This document shows positions 33,397 to 42,842 of a stretch of DNA of 64,000 nucleotides, piece by piece. Both the position numbers and the translations under genes were made by a program. This DNA is from Dyella_B sp036746095 (GTDB lineage Bacteria; Pseudomonadota; Gammaproteobacteria; Xanthomonadales; Rhodanobacteraceae): contig NZ_DAIOEU010000012.1 in assembly GCF_036746095.1 (NCBI RefSeq), positions 25,982 through 89,981 on the forward strand, given 5' to 3'. A model generated the notes under the pieces. The model saw nothing but the letters and a program-made list of their open reading frames with translations. It was not told where the DNA came from and ran no database searches. The first letter of the stretch is position 1. Every line of letters begins with the position of its first letter.

Positions 33397-35352
33397 ATGC
33401 AACACGGGGTAGACCAACGCAGGCGTTTTCTCAAGGGTGCGGCAACCGCCCTTGTCGCAGCCGTCGCAGCACCGCGCGCAGGCGCATTCGACCTGGCCGA
33501 ACCGGCCGGCACATCAAAATCGTCCAAGCAAGCCATCCCCGATCAACCCGTACGCTGCGTGCAGCCGTTTGCGCTGGAGCAGGTGCATCTGCTGGATAGC
33601 GATTTCACGCGTGCCGCCGACATCAACCGGCGTTATCTGCTGAGCCTGCCCACCGACCGGCTGATGCATACCTTCCGCCTCCAAGCCGGCATCGCCTCGC
33701 ACGCGACGCCGCTGGGTGGCTGGGAGAAGCCCGATTGTGAACTGCGCGGCCATTTTGCCGGCGGCCATTACCTGTCTGCTTGTGCGCTGGCGTATGCCAG
33801 CCATGGCGACGAGGCGCTCAAGGCGCGCGGCGATGAACTGGTGAAGGCGCTTGCCGCCTGCCAGCGCCCGAACGGCTATCTCAGCGCCTTCCCCGAAAGC
33901 TTCTTCGATCGCTTGAGCCGCGGCCAGAAAGTGTGGGCACCGTTCTACACCACCCACAAGATCCAGGCCGGCATGCTCGACATGTATCGCCTTGCCGGCA
34001 ACCAGCAAGCGCTGCAAGTCGCCACCGGCATGGGCGACTGGCTGGTGCATTGGCTCAACGGTTTTTCCGACGCTGACATGGCGCACATCCTCAAGACCGA
34101 ATACGGCGGTACCAACGATTCGATGTATGAGCTGTATGCGATCACCGGCAACGAGCGCTATCGCGATGCGGCGCATCGTTTCGACCAGGCGTCGCTGTTC
34201 GATCCGCTGGCTACCTATAGCGATCAATTGAAGGGGCTGCACGCCAATACGCAGGTTCCCAAGATCATTGGCGCGGCGCGACGCTACGAACTGACCGGCG
34301 AACCGCGCTACCGGCGCCTGGCCGAGTTCTTCTGGGAAACCGTCACGCAGAACCGCACTTACGCGACGGGCGGCACCAGCAATGGCGAATTCTGGCAGAC
34401 CGGCCCCGGCGACCTGAAAGGGCAGCTCGGTTTGTATACGGCCGAATCCTGCGTGGCGTACAACATGTTGAAGCTCACGCGCCACGTCTACAGCTGGAAC
34501 GGCGATCCACGCGCCTTCGACTACTACGAACGCACGCTCTACAACGCCCGGCTCGGCACCCAGGATGCGGACGGGATGAAGCTTTATTTTTACCCGCTGC
34601 GTGCGGGCGCCAACAAGTTCTACAACTCGCCCACCGATTCGTTCTGGTGTTGCACCGGCACCGGTGCGGAAGAGTTTGCGCGCTTCAACGACAACATCTA
34701 CTTCCACGACGGGGACGATCTCTACGTCAACCTGTTCGTACCTTCCGAACTGAACTGGCATGAACAAGGCATCGCCTTGCGCCAAGAGACGCGCTTCCCG
34801 CGCGAACAACGCACCACCGTGCAAATCAAGCTGACGCAACCGAAGCAGTTCGCGCTGCATTTGCGCATTCCTTCCTGGATCGGTGCCAACGCGAAAGTGC
34901 GGGTGAATGGCCAGGCATTGGATGCGTTTGCTTCGCCCGGCAGCTATCTGAGCGTGCGGCGCGAATGGCACGATGGCGACCGTGTCGAACTCGATCTGCC
35001 GATGCAGCTGCACACCATGCCGCTACCTGGCGACGACAGCCAGATCGCCATGCTGTACGGACCGCTGGTGCTGGCGGCGCGGCTTGGCGGCCAAGGCCTG
35101 ACGCATGCCGTGCAGTACGGCGGCTACGGTACCGGTCCGGATCCGGAACCACCTGCGCAACCTGCGCCGCGCATCACGGCAGCCACCCCGAACACGACCG
35201 ATTGGATGCGCATCGTCTCCGCGGACGAACTGCGCTTTGAAGCCACCACCAGCCAGGGCAAACAGGCGGTTGCGCCGTTGAACGAGATCTACGGCGAACG
35301 CTATGCGGTGTACTGGCAGAACGATAACGACAGATCTTCCGGCAACGGATGA
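33397..35352 (+). CDS. GH127 beta-L-arabinofuranosidase, Tat-exported
   Basis: 651 aa. Tat signal VDQRRRFLKGAATALVAAVAAPRAGAF. An alpha/alpha barrel follows, with WEKPDCELRGHFAGGHYLSA, PNGYLSAFPESFFDR and KVWAPFYTTHKIQAG. The zinc/thiolate site of GH127 is complete: E350 and C352 in AESCVAYNML, C418-C419 in FWCCTGTG, matching the HypBA1 set (Glu338, Cys340, Cys417 nucleophile, Cys418). C-terminal beta-sandwich domains. Characterised members release L-arabinofuranose from hydroxyproline-linked arabino-oligosaccharides of extensins, which fits the hydroxyproline operon 5 kb upstream. Acts in the periplasm or is surface-anchored. Confidence 0.93.
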   Translation: MQHGVDQRRRFLKGAATALVAAVAAPRAGAFDLAEPAGTSKSSKQAIPDQPVRCVQPFALEQVHLLDSDFTRAADINRRYLLSLPTDRLMHTFRLQAGIASHATPLGGWEKPDCELRGHFAGGHYLSACALAYASHGDEALKARGDELVKALAACQRPNGYLSAFPESFFDRLSRGQKVWAPFYTTHKIQAGMLDMYRLAGNQQALQVATGMGDWLVHWLNGFSDADMAHILKTEYGGTNDSMYELYAITGNERYRDAAHRFDQASLFDPLATYSDQLKGLHANTQVPKIIGAARRYELTGEPRYRRLAEFFWETVTQNRTYATGGTSNGEFWQTGPGDLKGQLGLYTAESCVAYNMLKLTRHVYSWNGDPRAFDYYERTLYNARLGTQDADGMKLYFYPLRAGANKFYNSPTDSFWCCTGTGAEEFARFNDNIYFHDGDDLYVNLFVPSELNWHEQGIALRQETRFPREQRTTVQIKLTQPKQFALHLRIPSWIGANAKVRVNGQALDAFASPGSYLSVRREWHDGDRVELDLPMQLHTMPLPGDDSQIAMLYGPLVLAARLGGQGLTHAVQYGGYGTGPDPEPPAQPAPRITAATPNTTDWMRIVSADELRFEATTSQGKQAVAPLNEIYGERYAVYWQNDNDRSSGNG

Positions 35353-35637
35353 ACTTAAGTGCGCCCGCCGTGACCACGGTGAGCGCCGATCAGGAACGAT
35401 CCGCAGCAGTGAGCGCTCGCCGCTGCGTTCGTCAAGGGGGACGGCAAGGCGCTTGCGCCGAGCCATAAGGATTCATCGCAAATAACCATTGCGCATGCCG
35501 CCTCCGGGACGGCAGCGAGCAGGCATGGAGCCTTTCAACCTTGTCTTCCATCTGTGCCGCTTGCCGGTGCACGGATGCTGCTGTGCCTGTCATTGGCATC
35601 ACCACCATCGTCACGCCCCTTCCAGCGAGAGAACAAC
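35353..35637. other. Intergenic region before the TonB receptor
   Basis: 285 nt between GH127 and the receptor. No gene and no clear terminator hairpin with a T run; CAAGGCGCTTGCGCCG (35445-35460) can form a short stem. The two genes could be co-transcribed. Confidence 0.4.
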
Positions 35638-38529
35638 ATGGTCAGTGCATCTTCTGTTTCGGTCAGTTCTTCATCCCATCGCCGTTTCTCGCTGATGGCG
35701 CAGGCCATTCGCGTAGCGCTGACGTTCGGCTTGCTGGCAAGCGGCTCGCTGTATGCGCAAGACAACGGCACGACGTCGTCAACGCAAAACAACGACACCT
35801 CCGACGCCAAGGCCAAGACCCTCCAGGCCGTCACGGTGACCGGTTCGTTGATCCGGCGCGTCGACGTGGAAACGGCCAATCCCGTTACCACCATCGATAG
35901 CGGGCAGATCGTCGCCAGCGGCAAGCCGACCCTGGGCGACCTGATGCAGAACCTGCCATCCGTGGCAGGCAACGCGACCAATCCCAGCATCAACAGCGGC
36001 GGTGGCACCGGCGCATCGACCGTTTCATTGCGCGGCCTGGGTGACAACCGCACCTTGGTGCTGGTGAATGGGCATCGCGTGGCCTACGACGACGTCAACA
36101 GCATTCCGGCCAACATGATCGATCGCGTCGAAGTGCTTACCGATGGCGCGTCGTCGATCTACGGTTCGGATGCAATCGGCGGCGTAGTGAACTTCATCCT
36201 GAAGGATCACTATCAAGGCGTGCAGGTAAGTGCCGACTACGGTGAAAGCTCGCACAGCGATGGCAATCGCCGCAGCTTCAATCTGCTGGCGGGGCTATCC
36301 GGCGACCGCGGAAAATTCATCGTATCGCTCACGCACCAGACGCAGAATCCGATTGCATCCGGCGCCCGCGACTACTCGGCGTACACGTTGGGCTTCCGCA
36401 ATGGCCAGGTCGTGAGAGTGGGCTCCTCGGCGACGCCCGGTGGGTTGATCCAGGACGCCAGCGGCACCTATGTCACGCTCAACAGCGGCACCACGGGCGC
36501 CCCCACGCTGACGGACTATCACCCGTACAACTCGACCACCGACTCCTACAACTACGCGCCTTACAACTTGCTGCTCACGCCGCAGGACCGCACGAACATC
36601 TCGCTGTTCGGCTCCTACAAAGTCACGCCGAACGTCGAAGCCTACTTCAACATGTTCTATACCCGGACGTCGGCCTCTTCGATCATCGCGCCGGTGCCGA
36701 TCTTCGCGAACTCGGATGATTTCCTGATTCCGTCCACCAATTACTACAACCCGTTCGGACTCAACTTCGGCACCGATCGCACCACCGGCAACGGCTACAA
36801 CGATTTCGATATCCGCCTGACCTCGTTGGGCAACCGCACCTACGTCAACAAGACCTACGATTTTCAATTCACACCTGGCATACGCGGCAACTTCGGCGAC
36901 AGCAGCTGGCAATGGAACGTGGATTTCAATTACGGCAAGGTCAGGCAGAAAACGCTGAACAATGGATTCCTCGACTACGCGGCCTTCGAGCAGGCGATCG
37001 GTCCGTCATTCCTGGCCGGCAATGGCGTGGTCACCTGCGGCACGCCCGCGGCACCGGTTGCCAATTGCACGCCGATCAACATCTTCAACCCCAACGACCC
37101 TGCCTCGATTGCGGCCTTGAAGAAGCTGGTGGTGAATCCCGATTCGTTCTACCGCTATACGCTCGAACAATTTGAAATGGGCGCCAACGGTGAGCTGTTC
37201 GACTTGCCGGCCGGCGCGGTGAATCTTGCCGCCGGCCTTTCGTATCGCCGCGAATCGCAATCCGATGGCACCGATACGCCCAATGCCATTGCGATCAACG
37301 ATGGCCCATATGCCGGCCTTTGCGGCGTGGTGGAGTTCTGCGCCACTAAGCTCAGCGGCAGCTACAACGTGAAAGAGGCTTACGGCGAACTGTTCGTGCC
37401 GGTACTGGCCGACCTGCCCTTCGTGCATTCCTTGAACATCGACATCGGTTCGCGCTTCTCGCGCTATAGCCTGTCGGGCAGCACCACCAACAGCAAGATT
37501 GCCCTGGAATGGAAGCCGATTGCCGACCTGCTGGTGCGCGGCACGGCATCGCAGGTGTTCCGCGCGCCGAACATCAACGAACTGTTCGCCGGCACCGCGG
37601 GCGGTGCCGACGCCGCCACCGACATCTGCAATGGCTACACCGGCGGACATCCGCAGGCCTGCGCGAACGTGCCGACCGATGGCAGCTTCCAGCAGGCCAA
37701 CCCGCAGCTCGGCGTAAGGGGCTCCGGTTCGGTCGCGGCCGGCTATGACCTGAAACCGGAATACGGCCATTCATTCGACTACGGCGTGGTCTACGACCCG
37801 CACTGGCTGCCGGGCCTGTCGCTCAGCGCCGATGCATGGCGCATTCAATTGCGCGATACCATCGTGGACGGTCTAGACCCGACCACCATCCTCAACGAGT
37901 GCTACTTCAGCGACCGGCTTTGCAGCCTGGTCCATCGCGCCGGCAACGGCCAGATCAGCTACATCAGCCTGCCTACCGTCAACCTCGGCGAAACCTCGGC
38001 CAGCGGCATCGATTCGACCATTCAATACAGTTTCAACGCCGGCGACTACGGCAAGTTCAACGTAAGCCTGGCCAGCACCTACATGCAGCGCTACGACGTG
38101 GACACCGCGCCCGGCGACAGCGCCGTGCCGGTGACGCATTGCGCCGGCTCCTACTGTTCGGTGTACGGCGAGTTCCCGCGCTGGCGCGGCCTGGCCACGC
38201 TCAACTGGAGCAAAGGCCCATGGAGCGCAAGTTGGACAATGCGCTACGTGGGACGCACCCGCGTCGGCAGCACCGATCTCTCGCAAGGCTACTCAGCCGA
38301 CGAGAGCATTCCCGGTGTGGCGCACCCCATTGGCGCCTACGTATTCCACAACATTTCCGGCAGCTACACCCTGGCGAAATACCACACCACTCTTTCCGCC
38401 GGCATCGACAACCTTTCCGACAAGCAGCCGCCGATGTTTTATCAATGGGGCAGCAATGGGAATACGGATGCGTATACGTATGACTTGATTGGGCGGTATT
38501 ACTGGATGCGGGCGACGGTGTCGTTCTAA
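35638..38529 (+). CDS. TonB-dependent receptor
   Basis: 963 aa from ATG 35638; the frame is open from 35554. Signal peptide with core AIRVALTFGLLASGSLYAQ. A TonB-box-like LQAVTVTGS is followed by the plug domain (IDSGQIVASGKPTLGDLMQNLP..VSLRGLGDNRTLVLVNGHRV..VEVLTDGASSIYGSDAIGGVVNFIL), then a 22-strand-type barrel ending MRATVSF. This subfamily is abundant in plant-associated Xanthomonadales and commonly imports oligosaccharides or peptides. Being next to GH127, arabino-oligosaccharides or glycopeptides are likely ligands (inference). Confidence 0.94.
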   Translation: MVSASSVSVSSSSHRRFSLMAQAIRVALTFGLLASGSLYAQDNGTTSSTQNNDTSDAKAKTLQAVTVTGSLIRRVDVETANPVTTIDSGQIVASGKPTLGDLMQNLPSVAGNATNPSINSGGGTGASTVSLRGLGDNRTLVLVNGHRVAYDDVNSIPANMIDRVEVLTDGASSIYGSDAIGGVVNFILKDHYQGVQVSADYGESSHSDGNRRSFNLLAGLSGDRGKFIVSLTHQTQNPIASGARDYSAYTLGFRNGQVVRVGSSATPGGLIQDASGTYVTLNSGTTGAPTLTDYHPYNSTTDSYNYAPYNLLLTPQDRTNISLFGSYKVTPNVEAYFNMFYTRTSASSIIAPVPIFANSDDFLIPSTNYYNPFGLNFGTDRTTGNGYNDFDIRLTSLGNRTYVNKTYDFQFTPGIRGNFGDSSWQWNVDFNYGKVRQKTLNNGFLDYAAFEQAIGPSFLAGNGVVTCGTPAAPVANCTPINIFNPNDPASIAALKKLVVNPDSFYRYTLEQFEMGANGELFDLPAGAVNLAAGLSYRRESQSDGTDTPNAIAINDGPYAGLCGVVEFCATKLSGSYNVKEAYGELFVPVLADLPFVHSLNIDIGSRFSRYSLSGSTTNSKIALEWKPIADLLVRGTASQVFRAPNINELFAGTAGGADAATDICNGYTGGHPQACANVPTDGSFQQANPQLGVRGSGSVAAGYDLKPEYGHSFDYGVVYDPHWLPGLSLSADAWRIQLRDTIVDGLDPTTILNECYFSDRLCSLVHRAGNGQISYISLPTVNLGETSASGIDSTIQYSFNAGDYGKFNVSLASTYMQRYDVDTAPGDSAVPVTHCAGSYCSVYGEFPRWRGLATLNWSKGPWSASWTMRYVGRTRVGSTDLSQGYSADESIPGVAHPIGAYVFHNISGSYTLAKYHTTLSAGIDNLSDKQPPMFYQWGSNGNTDAYTYDLIGRYYWMRATVSF

Positions 38530-38744
38530 GAGAGCCATTGACCGGCGGTCGTGCAGCATACGATCGCCGGCACGGGTTGATTCATAAGCCATGCGTGTAG
38601 CCGGTGTGAAATATTAAAAACCATCGCTAAGCGCCTGCTTTTAGCCGCCGAAGGCAGCTGCGTTCCGTCACTGCGTACATATTTTCCCTGTTAAATTCGG
38701 CCCATCCGGTAGGTGGTCTACCGGCTCTCGAAGGGGAAAACCCA

Positions 38745-38957
38745 ATGTCACGCAGTCAAGAAATTCGCAACACTCTGCTCGTCGGCCTTATCGCTATTGG
38801 CCTGACGTCTACTGCCTTTGCGCAGACTTCCACGTTCAACGCCGCCAAGGTTTACCGTAACGATTCGGCAGCAGCCACAGCGATATCGCGGAGCAATGGC
38901 TCGGCCACTGACACGATCTGCAACACATACAACTGTGGAGGCGGTCGCCGCAGCTAA
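38745..38957 (+). CDS. Small secreted two-cysteine protein, unknown
   Basis: 70 aa, preceded by GAAGGGGAAAACCC. A clear signal peptide (RNTLLVGLIAIGLTSTAFA-Q) would leave a mature 44-residue, Ser/Asn/Ala-rich peptide whose only cysteines lie in the tail TICNTYNCGGGRRS. I do not recognise the family. It is convergent with the MASE1 sensor-like gene, 34 nt apart, and alone on its strand. Its good RBS and signal peptide support a real gene. Confidence 0.6.
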   Translation: MSRSQEIRNTLLVGLIAIGLTSTAFAQTSTFNAAKVYRNDSAAATAISRSNGSATDTICNTYNCGGGRRS

Positions 38958-38991
38958 TACCATCCAGCACGACATGGGTGCTGCGATAACT

Positions 38992-40638
38992 TCAACGCAC
39001 CCACAATTGAGTTTGATGCGCCTGGCTTCGCTCAGCGGTCCGTAGGTACTGAGCATCATAAAGCAGTGCAGAAACACTGCCGTACATCGCGCTTCGCTTG
39101 GCATGCACAATGCCGTCGAATAATTCTGCTTGCGCCGTCAGTGACGGTGCTTGATTTGGATTCACCCCAAGCTTTGCCGCAATGTTGCCGGATAGGGCGA
39201 TGCGACGCGCCAATCTGCCGACGTCCGTTTCGTCGTTGATGCCCATTACGCGCAAAGCAGCCCATCGACGACCGTACAACTTACCCCCACGCAGGACCAA
39301 TGTGACTTGTGAACAAGTCAACTGGGTGCACACCTGAGCAATCGCTTCGCATGCCACGCGATAGATCGCCTGGTGTAATGCGGGGGACAACTGCGATAAA
39401 CCACGCCCTCCCATCTCGAAGCTGTAGGCAATACCCGCCTCGTCCAGCACGCGCCCAATGGTTTCCTTGAGCGCTGCTGGCAATCCGCGCTCGCGCCAGG
39501 CGACTGGATGAAACGACTCGGCGAGACCGTAAATGCGGTCTTTCGTCTGCGCCGCGTCCCTGGCAAGGATCGCGCGTTCGTCAGCCGTCAGGAATCGCTG
39601 CACATTTCGCAAAATTCGCCCATGCGCCAGCGATACCGTCCCGCCAACGAGATCCAGCTGTGCCGATGCCTGTCGCATCCGAAGTTCGCCCTGGTGCAAC
39701 ACCTGTTGGGCAACGCTGAGGGCTTTGTCTACTGACAGGCGTTCCTGCTGTTGTGCATGAAGCTGGGATGTAATGCGTGCCCCCATGGCAAACAGGAAGG
39801 TAACGGCAAATGCGACGAAGTACTGCGCTTGTATCACGACGGGGTCAGGAACCGAAAGCGTAAGGACGCAAACACAAGCCACTGCAAAAGGACCTGACGC
39901 TGCCGCTCCACGCCAGCCATATTTAAGCGTGAGCCAAGCCACCGGGATAAACAGCGACATTTGCATGACGACTGCACTGCTTGCATCTAACTTGGCACTG
40001 AGGAAGGCGATTACCATCAGTGCCGGCAAAGCGCAGAAAACGGTATCCGAGGTGAGAGGGCTGTTAGTTGCCTCTACCATCATTTCCCGTATCGATCGGC
40101 CATTGCGCGCCACTCGAAGAAATAGCGGCCAAGTCGCTATCGTGAGGATCGCGACATAGCTGCCCACAAAAACCCCGGCAAACATGATCAGGCTTACATG
40201 CATTGTGGGATCAGTGGCGGTGAGATATCCCACGTAGGTAATGGTCGCCCAGAGCAGCGATGTCACCAACGCGCAAATAAGCAGCGCCTTCATATCAACG
40301 ACACGCTGTGCTGGAAACAGCGCCAGTCGGCTACGGCAAAACCACACGATGGGCATGGCAATTGCAACAGGTGGGACCGACCAGATCGAGGCGGTCACGA
40401 CGCCAAACAGCCCTGCGCCCTGGAAGACCGAATAGGCCAACGGAACCGCCTCGCCGATCGCCAAGGCAAACCAGTAGCGATAAGGAATCAGCAACAGGCA
40501 AGCAAATCTCAGGCCTGATGTCAGCGACCAGTGAGCATCGGAAAATGGCCGTATCGCGCAGTAAGCCAACGCATAAGCGACAGCCACGGCAATCTGGATG
40601 ATCCATTCACGCCCACGAAACCGTGTTTCCTTCCCCAT
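38992..40638 (-). CDS. MASE1-type membrane sensor with degenerate histidine-kinase output
   Basis: 548 aa from ATG 40638 (MGKETRFRGREW); the frame is open to 40764. About eight membrane helices (residues 12-310) form a MASE1-like sensor region. A coiled coil (about 315-345) leads to a cytosolic part resembling HisKA_3/HATPase of NarL-type kinases: LSPALHQAIYRVACEAIAQVCTQ aligns with the N-box LYRIAQEALTNVxKHA, but the key Asn is Gln. I cannot find a proper H-box or the G1/G2 glycine motifs. It is probably not an active kinase. It might bind a partner or still bind nucleotide. Confidence 0.7.
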   Translation of the reverse strand: MGKETRFRGREWIIQIAVAVAYALAYCAIRPFSDAHWSLTSGLRFACLLLIPYRYWFALAIGEAVPLAYSVFQGAGLFGVVTASIWSVPPVAIAMPIVWFCRSRLALFPAQRVVDMKALLICALVTSLLWATITYVGYLTATDPTMHVSLIMFAGVFVGSYVAILTIATWPLFLRVARNGRSIREMMVEATNSPLTSDTVFCALPALMVIAFLSAKLDASSAVVMQMSLFIPVAWLTLKYGWRGAAASGPFAVACVCVLTLSVPDPVVIQAQYFVAFAVTFLFAMGARITSQLHAQQQERLSVDKALSVAQQVLHQGELRMRQASAQLDLVGGTVSLAHGRILRNVQRFLTADERAILARDAAQTKDRIYGLAESFHPVAWRERGLPAALKETIGRVLDEAGIAYSFEMGGRGLSQLSPALHQAIYRVACEAIAQVCTQLTCSQVTLVLRGGKLYGRRWAALRVMGINDETDVGRLARRIALSGNIAAKLGVNPNQAPSLTAQAELFDGIVHAKRSAMYGSVSALLYDAQYLRTAERSQAHQTQLWVR

Positions 40639-40900
40639 GCTCCGTGCCCCTTTGCCCGAGATGTGGTAACGCTTTGCTGTTTCCCCGTTAGGCCAACCTG
40701 ATATCGGCCCATAAACACAATCTTTGAATGTTACGCGTGAAATGCGTGTGTAACCGCCTTTCACTGAAAAACGCTGGCTGGCATGGTATGGCCGTGCTTG
40801 GCCATCGACCTGATGCCCGCCTTCGACAATAGCAGCAATTATAGAGCTTATATCGGAGCTCTTCGGGCCAGTCGGGCCGTGAGCTGAATGACGCCGGCTT
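40639..40900. other. Gap upstream of the MASE1 gene
   Basis: 262 nt between the MASE1-type gene and MITE copy B. It presumably holds the promoter of the sensor gene. No further gene or strong repeat was seen. Confidence 0.4.
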
Positions 40901-41161
40901 AAGGATGCCCTGATCTATTCCACGTGCCCGGCATGACGTCCAGAAGGCTCGCAGGGTGTGTTGCGTGGCGCCGGGAAGACTTGGCCGTCTTGGCAAGCCG
41001 CGCGGCACGGCCTGCGAGCCTTCTGGACGTCACCCCATCAATTAAATTCAAAGGGTTCGGGCATGCACGGTATGCGCGTCTCGCTTCGCCCCGCCGTCGC
41101 GGCAAACCGAGGCGCGCATACCGTGCGGTGACGGGTACGTGGAATAGATCAGAGCATCCTT
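40901..41161. mobile_element. MITE-like element, copy B
   Basis: About 261 bp with terminal inverted repeats AAGGATGCCCTGATCTATTC (left) and its complement with one change (right). The inner inverted repeats GACGTCCAGAAGGCTCGCAG are complementary over 21 bp, without mismatch. It is homologous to copy A at 12589-12794 along most of its length. It is about 55 bp longer because of an extra palindromic segment GCACGGTATGCGCG..CGCGCATACCGTGC (about 41065-41126). No coding capacity. Confidence 0.85.
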
Positions 41162-41261
41162 AGGCATCCAGGCAGGTCCATCGCCATGTTTGGCCCCTTT
41201 TTTGCGTTGGTCTGGGAGTGCAAATCCCAGCTTCTCAAGGCTTCCGATACTGGGATTTCAT

Positions 41262-41280
41262 CCCAGACTGCATTTCGACT
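41262..41280. repeat. Short palindrome ACTGGGATTTCATCCCAGA
   Basis: Core CTGGGAT-TTC-ATCCCAG, 7-bp arms. Identical to the core at 20829-20845 and related to units at 51812, 60871 and 60912. Probably a REP unit. Confidence 0.6.
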
Positions 41281-41363
41281 AATAACTAAGGCCGGATACC
41301 CAAAGGGCGCCCGGCATCGAAGCCGGCTAGACTCGCGCAGGACCTCAAAGAAGGGGTGTCGAG

Positions 41364-41654
41364 ATGGACTACAAGCAGCCTCCGCTCAATCGCGGCGTCA
41401 ATCCGTTGAAGATGAACTGGCTGTGGCGATTGATCTGTCAGGTTGGCTACATTGCCGATGACGATGTTGCGTCTGCCCTTCACCACATCGATATTCACGT
41501 CAATCGGGAGCGCGTGCTGGGCTGGCTCAAATCAGAGGACGAAGACGGTTATTTTCCGCTTACCATCGCGGAGCTGGAGCAAAACCTCCGTGCTCTGCTG
41601 GCGGCACGATCTGAATCATTGCCACTCCCGAAAGGAGATGATTCAAAGGATTGA
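41364..41654 (+). CDS. Small DUF1456/YehS-like protein, uncertain
   Basis: 96 aa, cytosolic, no signal peptide. The stretch ASALHHIDIHVNRERVLGWLKSEDEDGYFPLTIAELEQNLRALL resembles the YehS/DUF1456 pattern (..VTxEQVxxWLKKEDEEGY..). Preceded by GGTGTCGAG. It lies 106 nt upstream of an esterase gene on the same strand. Family assignment is tentative. Confidence 0.5.
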   Translation: MDYKQPPLNRGVNPLKMNWLWRLICQVGYIADDDVASALHHIDIHVNRERVLGWLKSEDEDGYFPLTIAELEQNLRALLAARSESLPLPKGDDSKD

Positions 41655-41760
41655 TACCAACTTTCGCAATGATCTGCATCGCAGCGTCAGCGAGCATCAC
41701 CTTTTGTCTGTATTGACCTCCCATACCAGCGCAGTCCTTTCTAGTGCATAAGGAGAGCAG

Positions 41761-42810
41761 ATGCATCACATGATTAAGCGATTGATCGTTTTGCTGATGC
41801 TTTTAACCGGACCAGCCTGGGCTCACCCAACCGGCACCGTCAAACAGGTTTCCATCCATTCCGCTGCGCTTGCCGGCAATCTTGTGGGTGATCCTGCCGA
41901 TCAAACGTTTACCGTTTACCTTCCACCCTCTTATGAAACATCCACGAAGCGCTATCCGGTGGTGTTTCTGCTGCATGGTTACGGCGACACCAACGACGCC
42001 TGGATTCATCATTTCAATGTGCCGGCCATGCTGGATGAACTCATCGCCAGGCATGCGATCAAGGAAATGATCGTGGTGATGCCCAATGCCATGAATCGCT
42101 TCCTGGGCAGCTTCTATGCCAATTCACCGGTGACCGGGCACTGGGAGGATTTCATCGCCGAGGAAATGGTCGCTCGCGTCGACCATGATTTCCGAACACT
42201 CGCCAGGGCGGAGAGCCGTGGCGTCGCGGGCCTTTCGATGGGCGGGTTTGGCGCCATCCGCCTGGCCATGCATCGGCCGGACGTCTTTTCGGTGGTCTAT
42301 GCCATGAGCCCTTGTTGCCTGGATGCCGTCGAAGACATCGGCTACGGCAATAGCGCCTCCTGGCATGGATTGCTTCAATTCAAGACTTATGCGGACGTGG
42401 ATGCGGCGATCAAGCGGGGGGAGTTCTATCCGGTCGCGGCGCTAGCGCTGCTGTCGGCCATCGATCCCGATCCCGCCGCGCCATTGCACGTAAAAATGCC
42501 GGTGCAAGAAGTCGAGCACGAACTCATGCCACGCGAACCTGAGTACACCGAGTTTCGCAATCAGTTTCCGCTGCAGCAGGTTAGCCGGTTCCGGGACAAC
42601 CTATGCAAACTGCGCGCCCTGGCCATTTCTTACGGCTTCAACGACCAGTTCGCGCACATCCCGCCTTCAACCGCCGCATTTTCCAAAGCACTCAGCGATG
42701 CGCATGTTCCGCATTTGCTGGACGCTTATAACGGCGATCATCGCCAGCAGGCGCAAGCGCGTTTGGCTACGAAGGTGTTTCCGTTTCTTTCGGACAACCT
42801 GAAAGATTGA
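41761..42810 (+). CDS. Secreted esterase (alpha/beta hydrolase, esterase-D/feruloyl-type)
   Basis: 349 aa, RBS AAGGAGAG. Signal peptide MHHMIKRLIVLLMLLTGPAWA. Hydrolase features: PVVFLLHGYGDTNDAW (oxyanion region), nucleophile Ser in GLSMGGFGA, and a late His in NGDHRQQA. The esterase-D/putative esterase family includes feruloyl and acetyl-xylan esterases as well as S-formylglutathione hydrolase; export favours a polymer or xenobiotic ester as substrate. Confidence 0.88.
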   Translation: MHHMIKRLIVLLMLLTGPAWAHPTGTVKQVSIHSAALAGNLVGDPADQTFTVYLPPSYETSTKRYPVVFLLHGYGDTNDAWIHHFNVPAMLDELIARHAIKEMIVVMPNAMNRFLGSFYANSPVTGHWEDFIAEEMVARVDHDFRTLARAESRGVAGLSMGGFGAIRLAMHRPDVFSVVYAMSPCCLDAVEDIGYGNSASWHGLLQFKTYADVDAAIKRGEFYPVAALALLSAIDPDPAAPLHVKMPVQEVEHELMPREPEYTEFRNQFPLQQVSRFRDNLCKLRALAISYGFNDQFAHIPPSTAAFSKALSDAHVPHLLDAYNGDHRQQAQARLATKVFPFLSDNLKD

Positions 42811-42842
42811 CCTTGCCTTGCGTCAGCGTCGAACCGCTGCCG

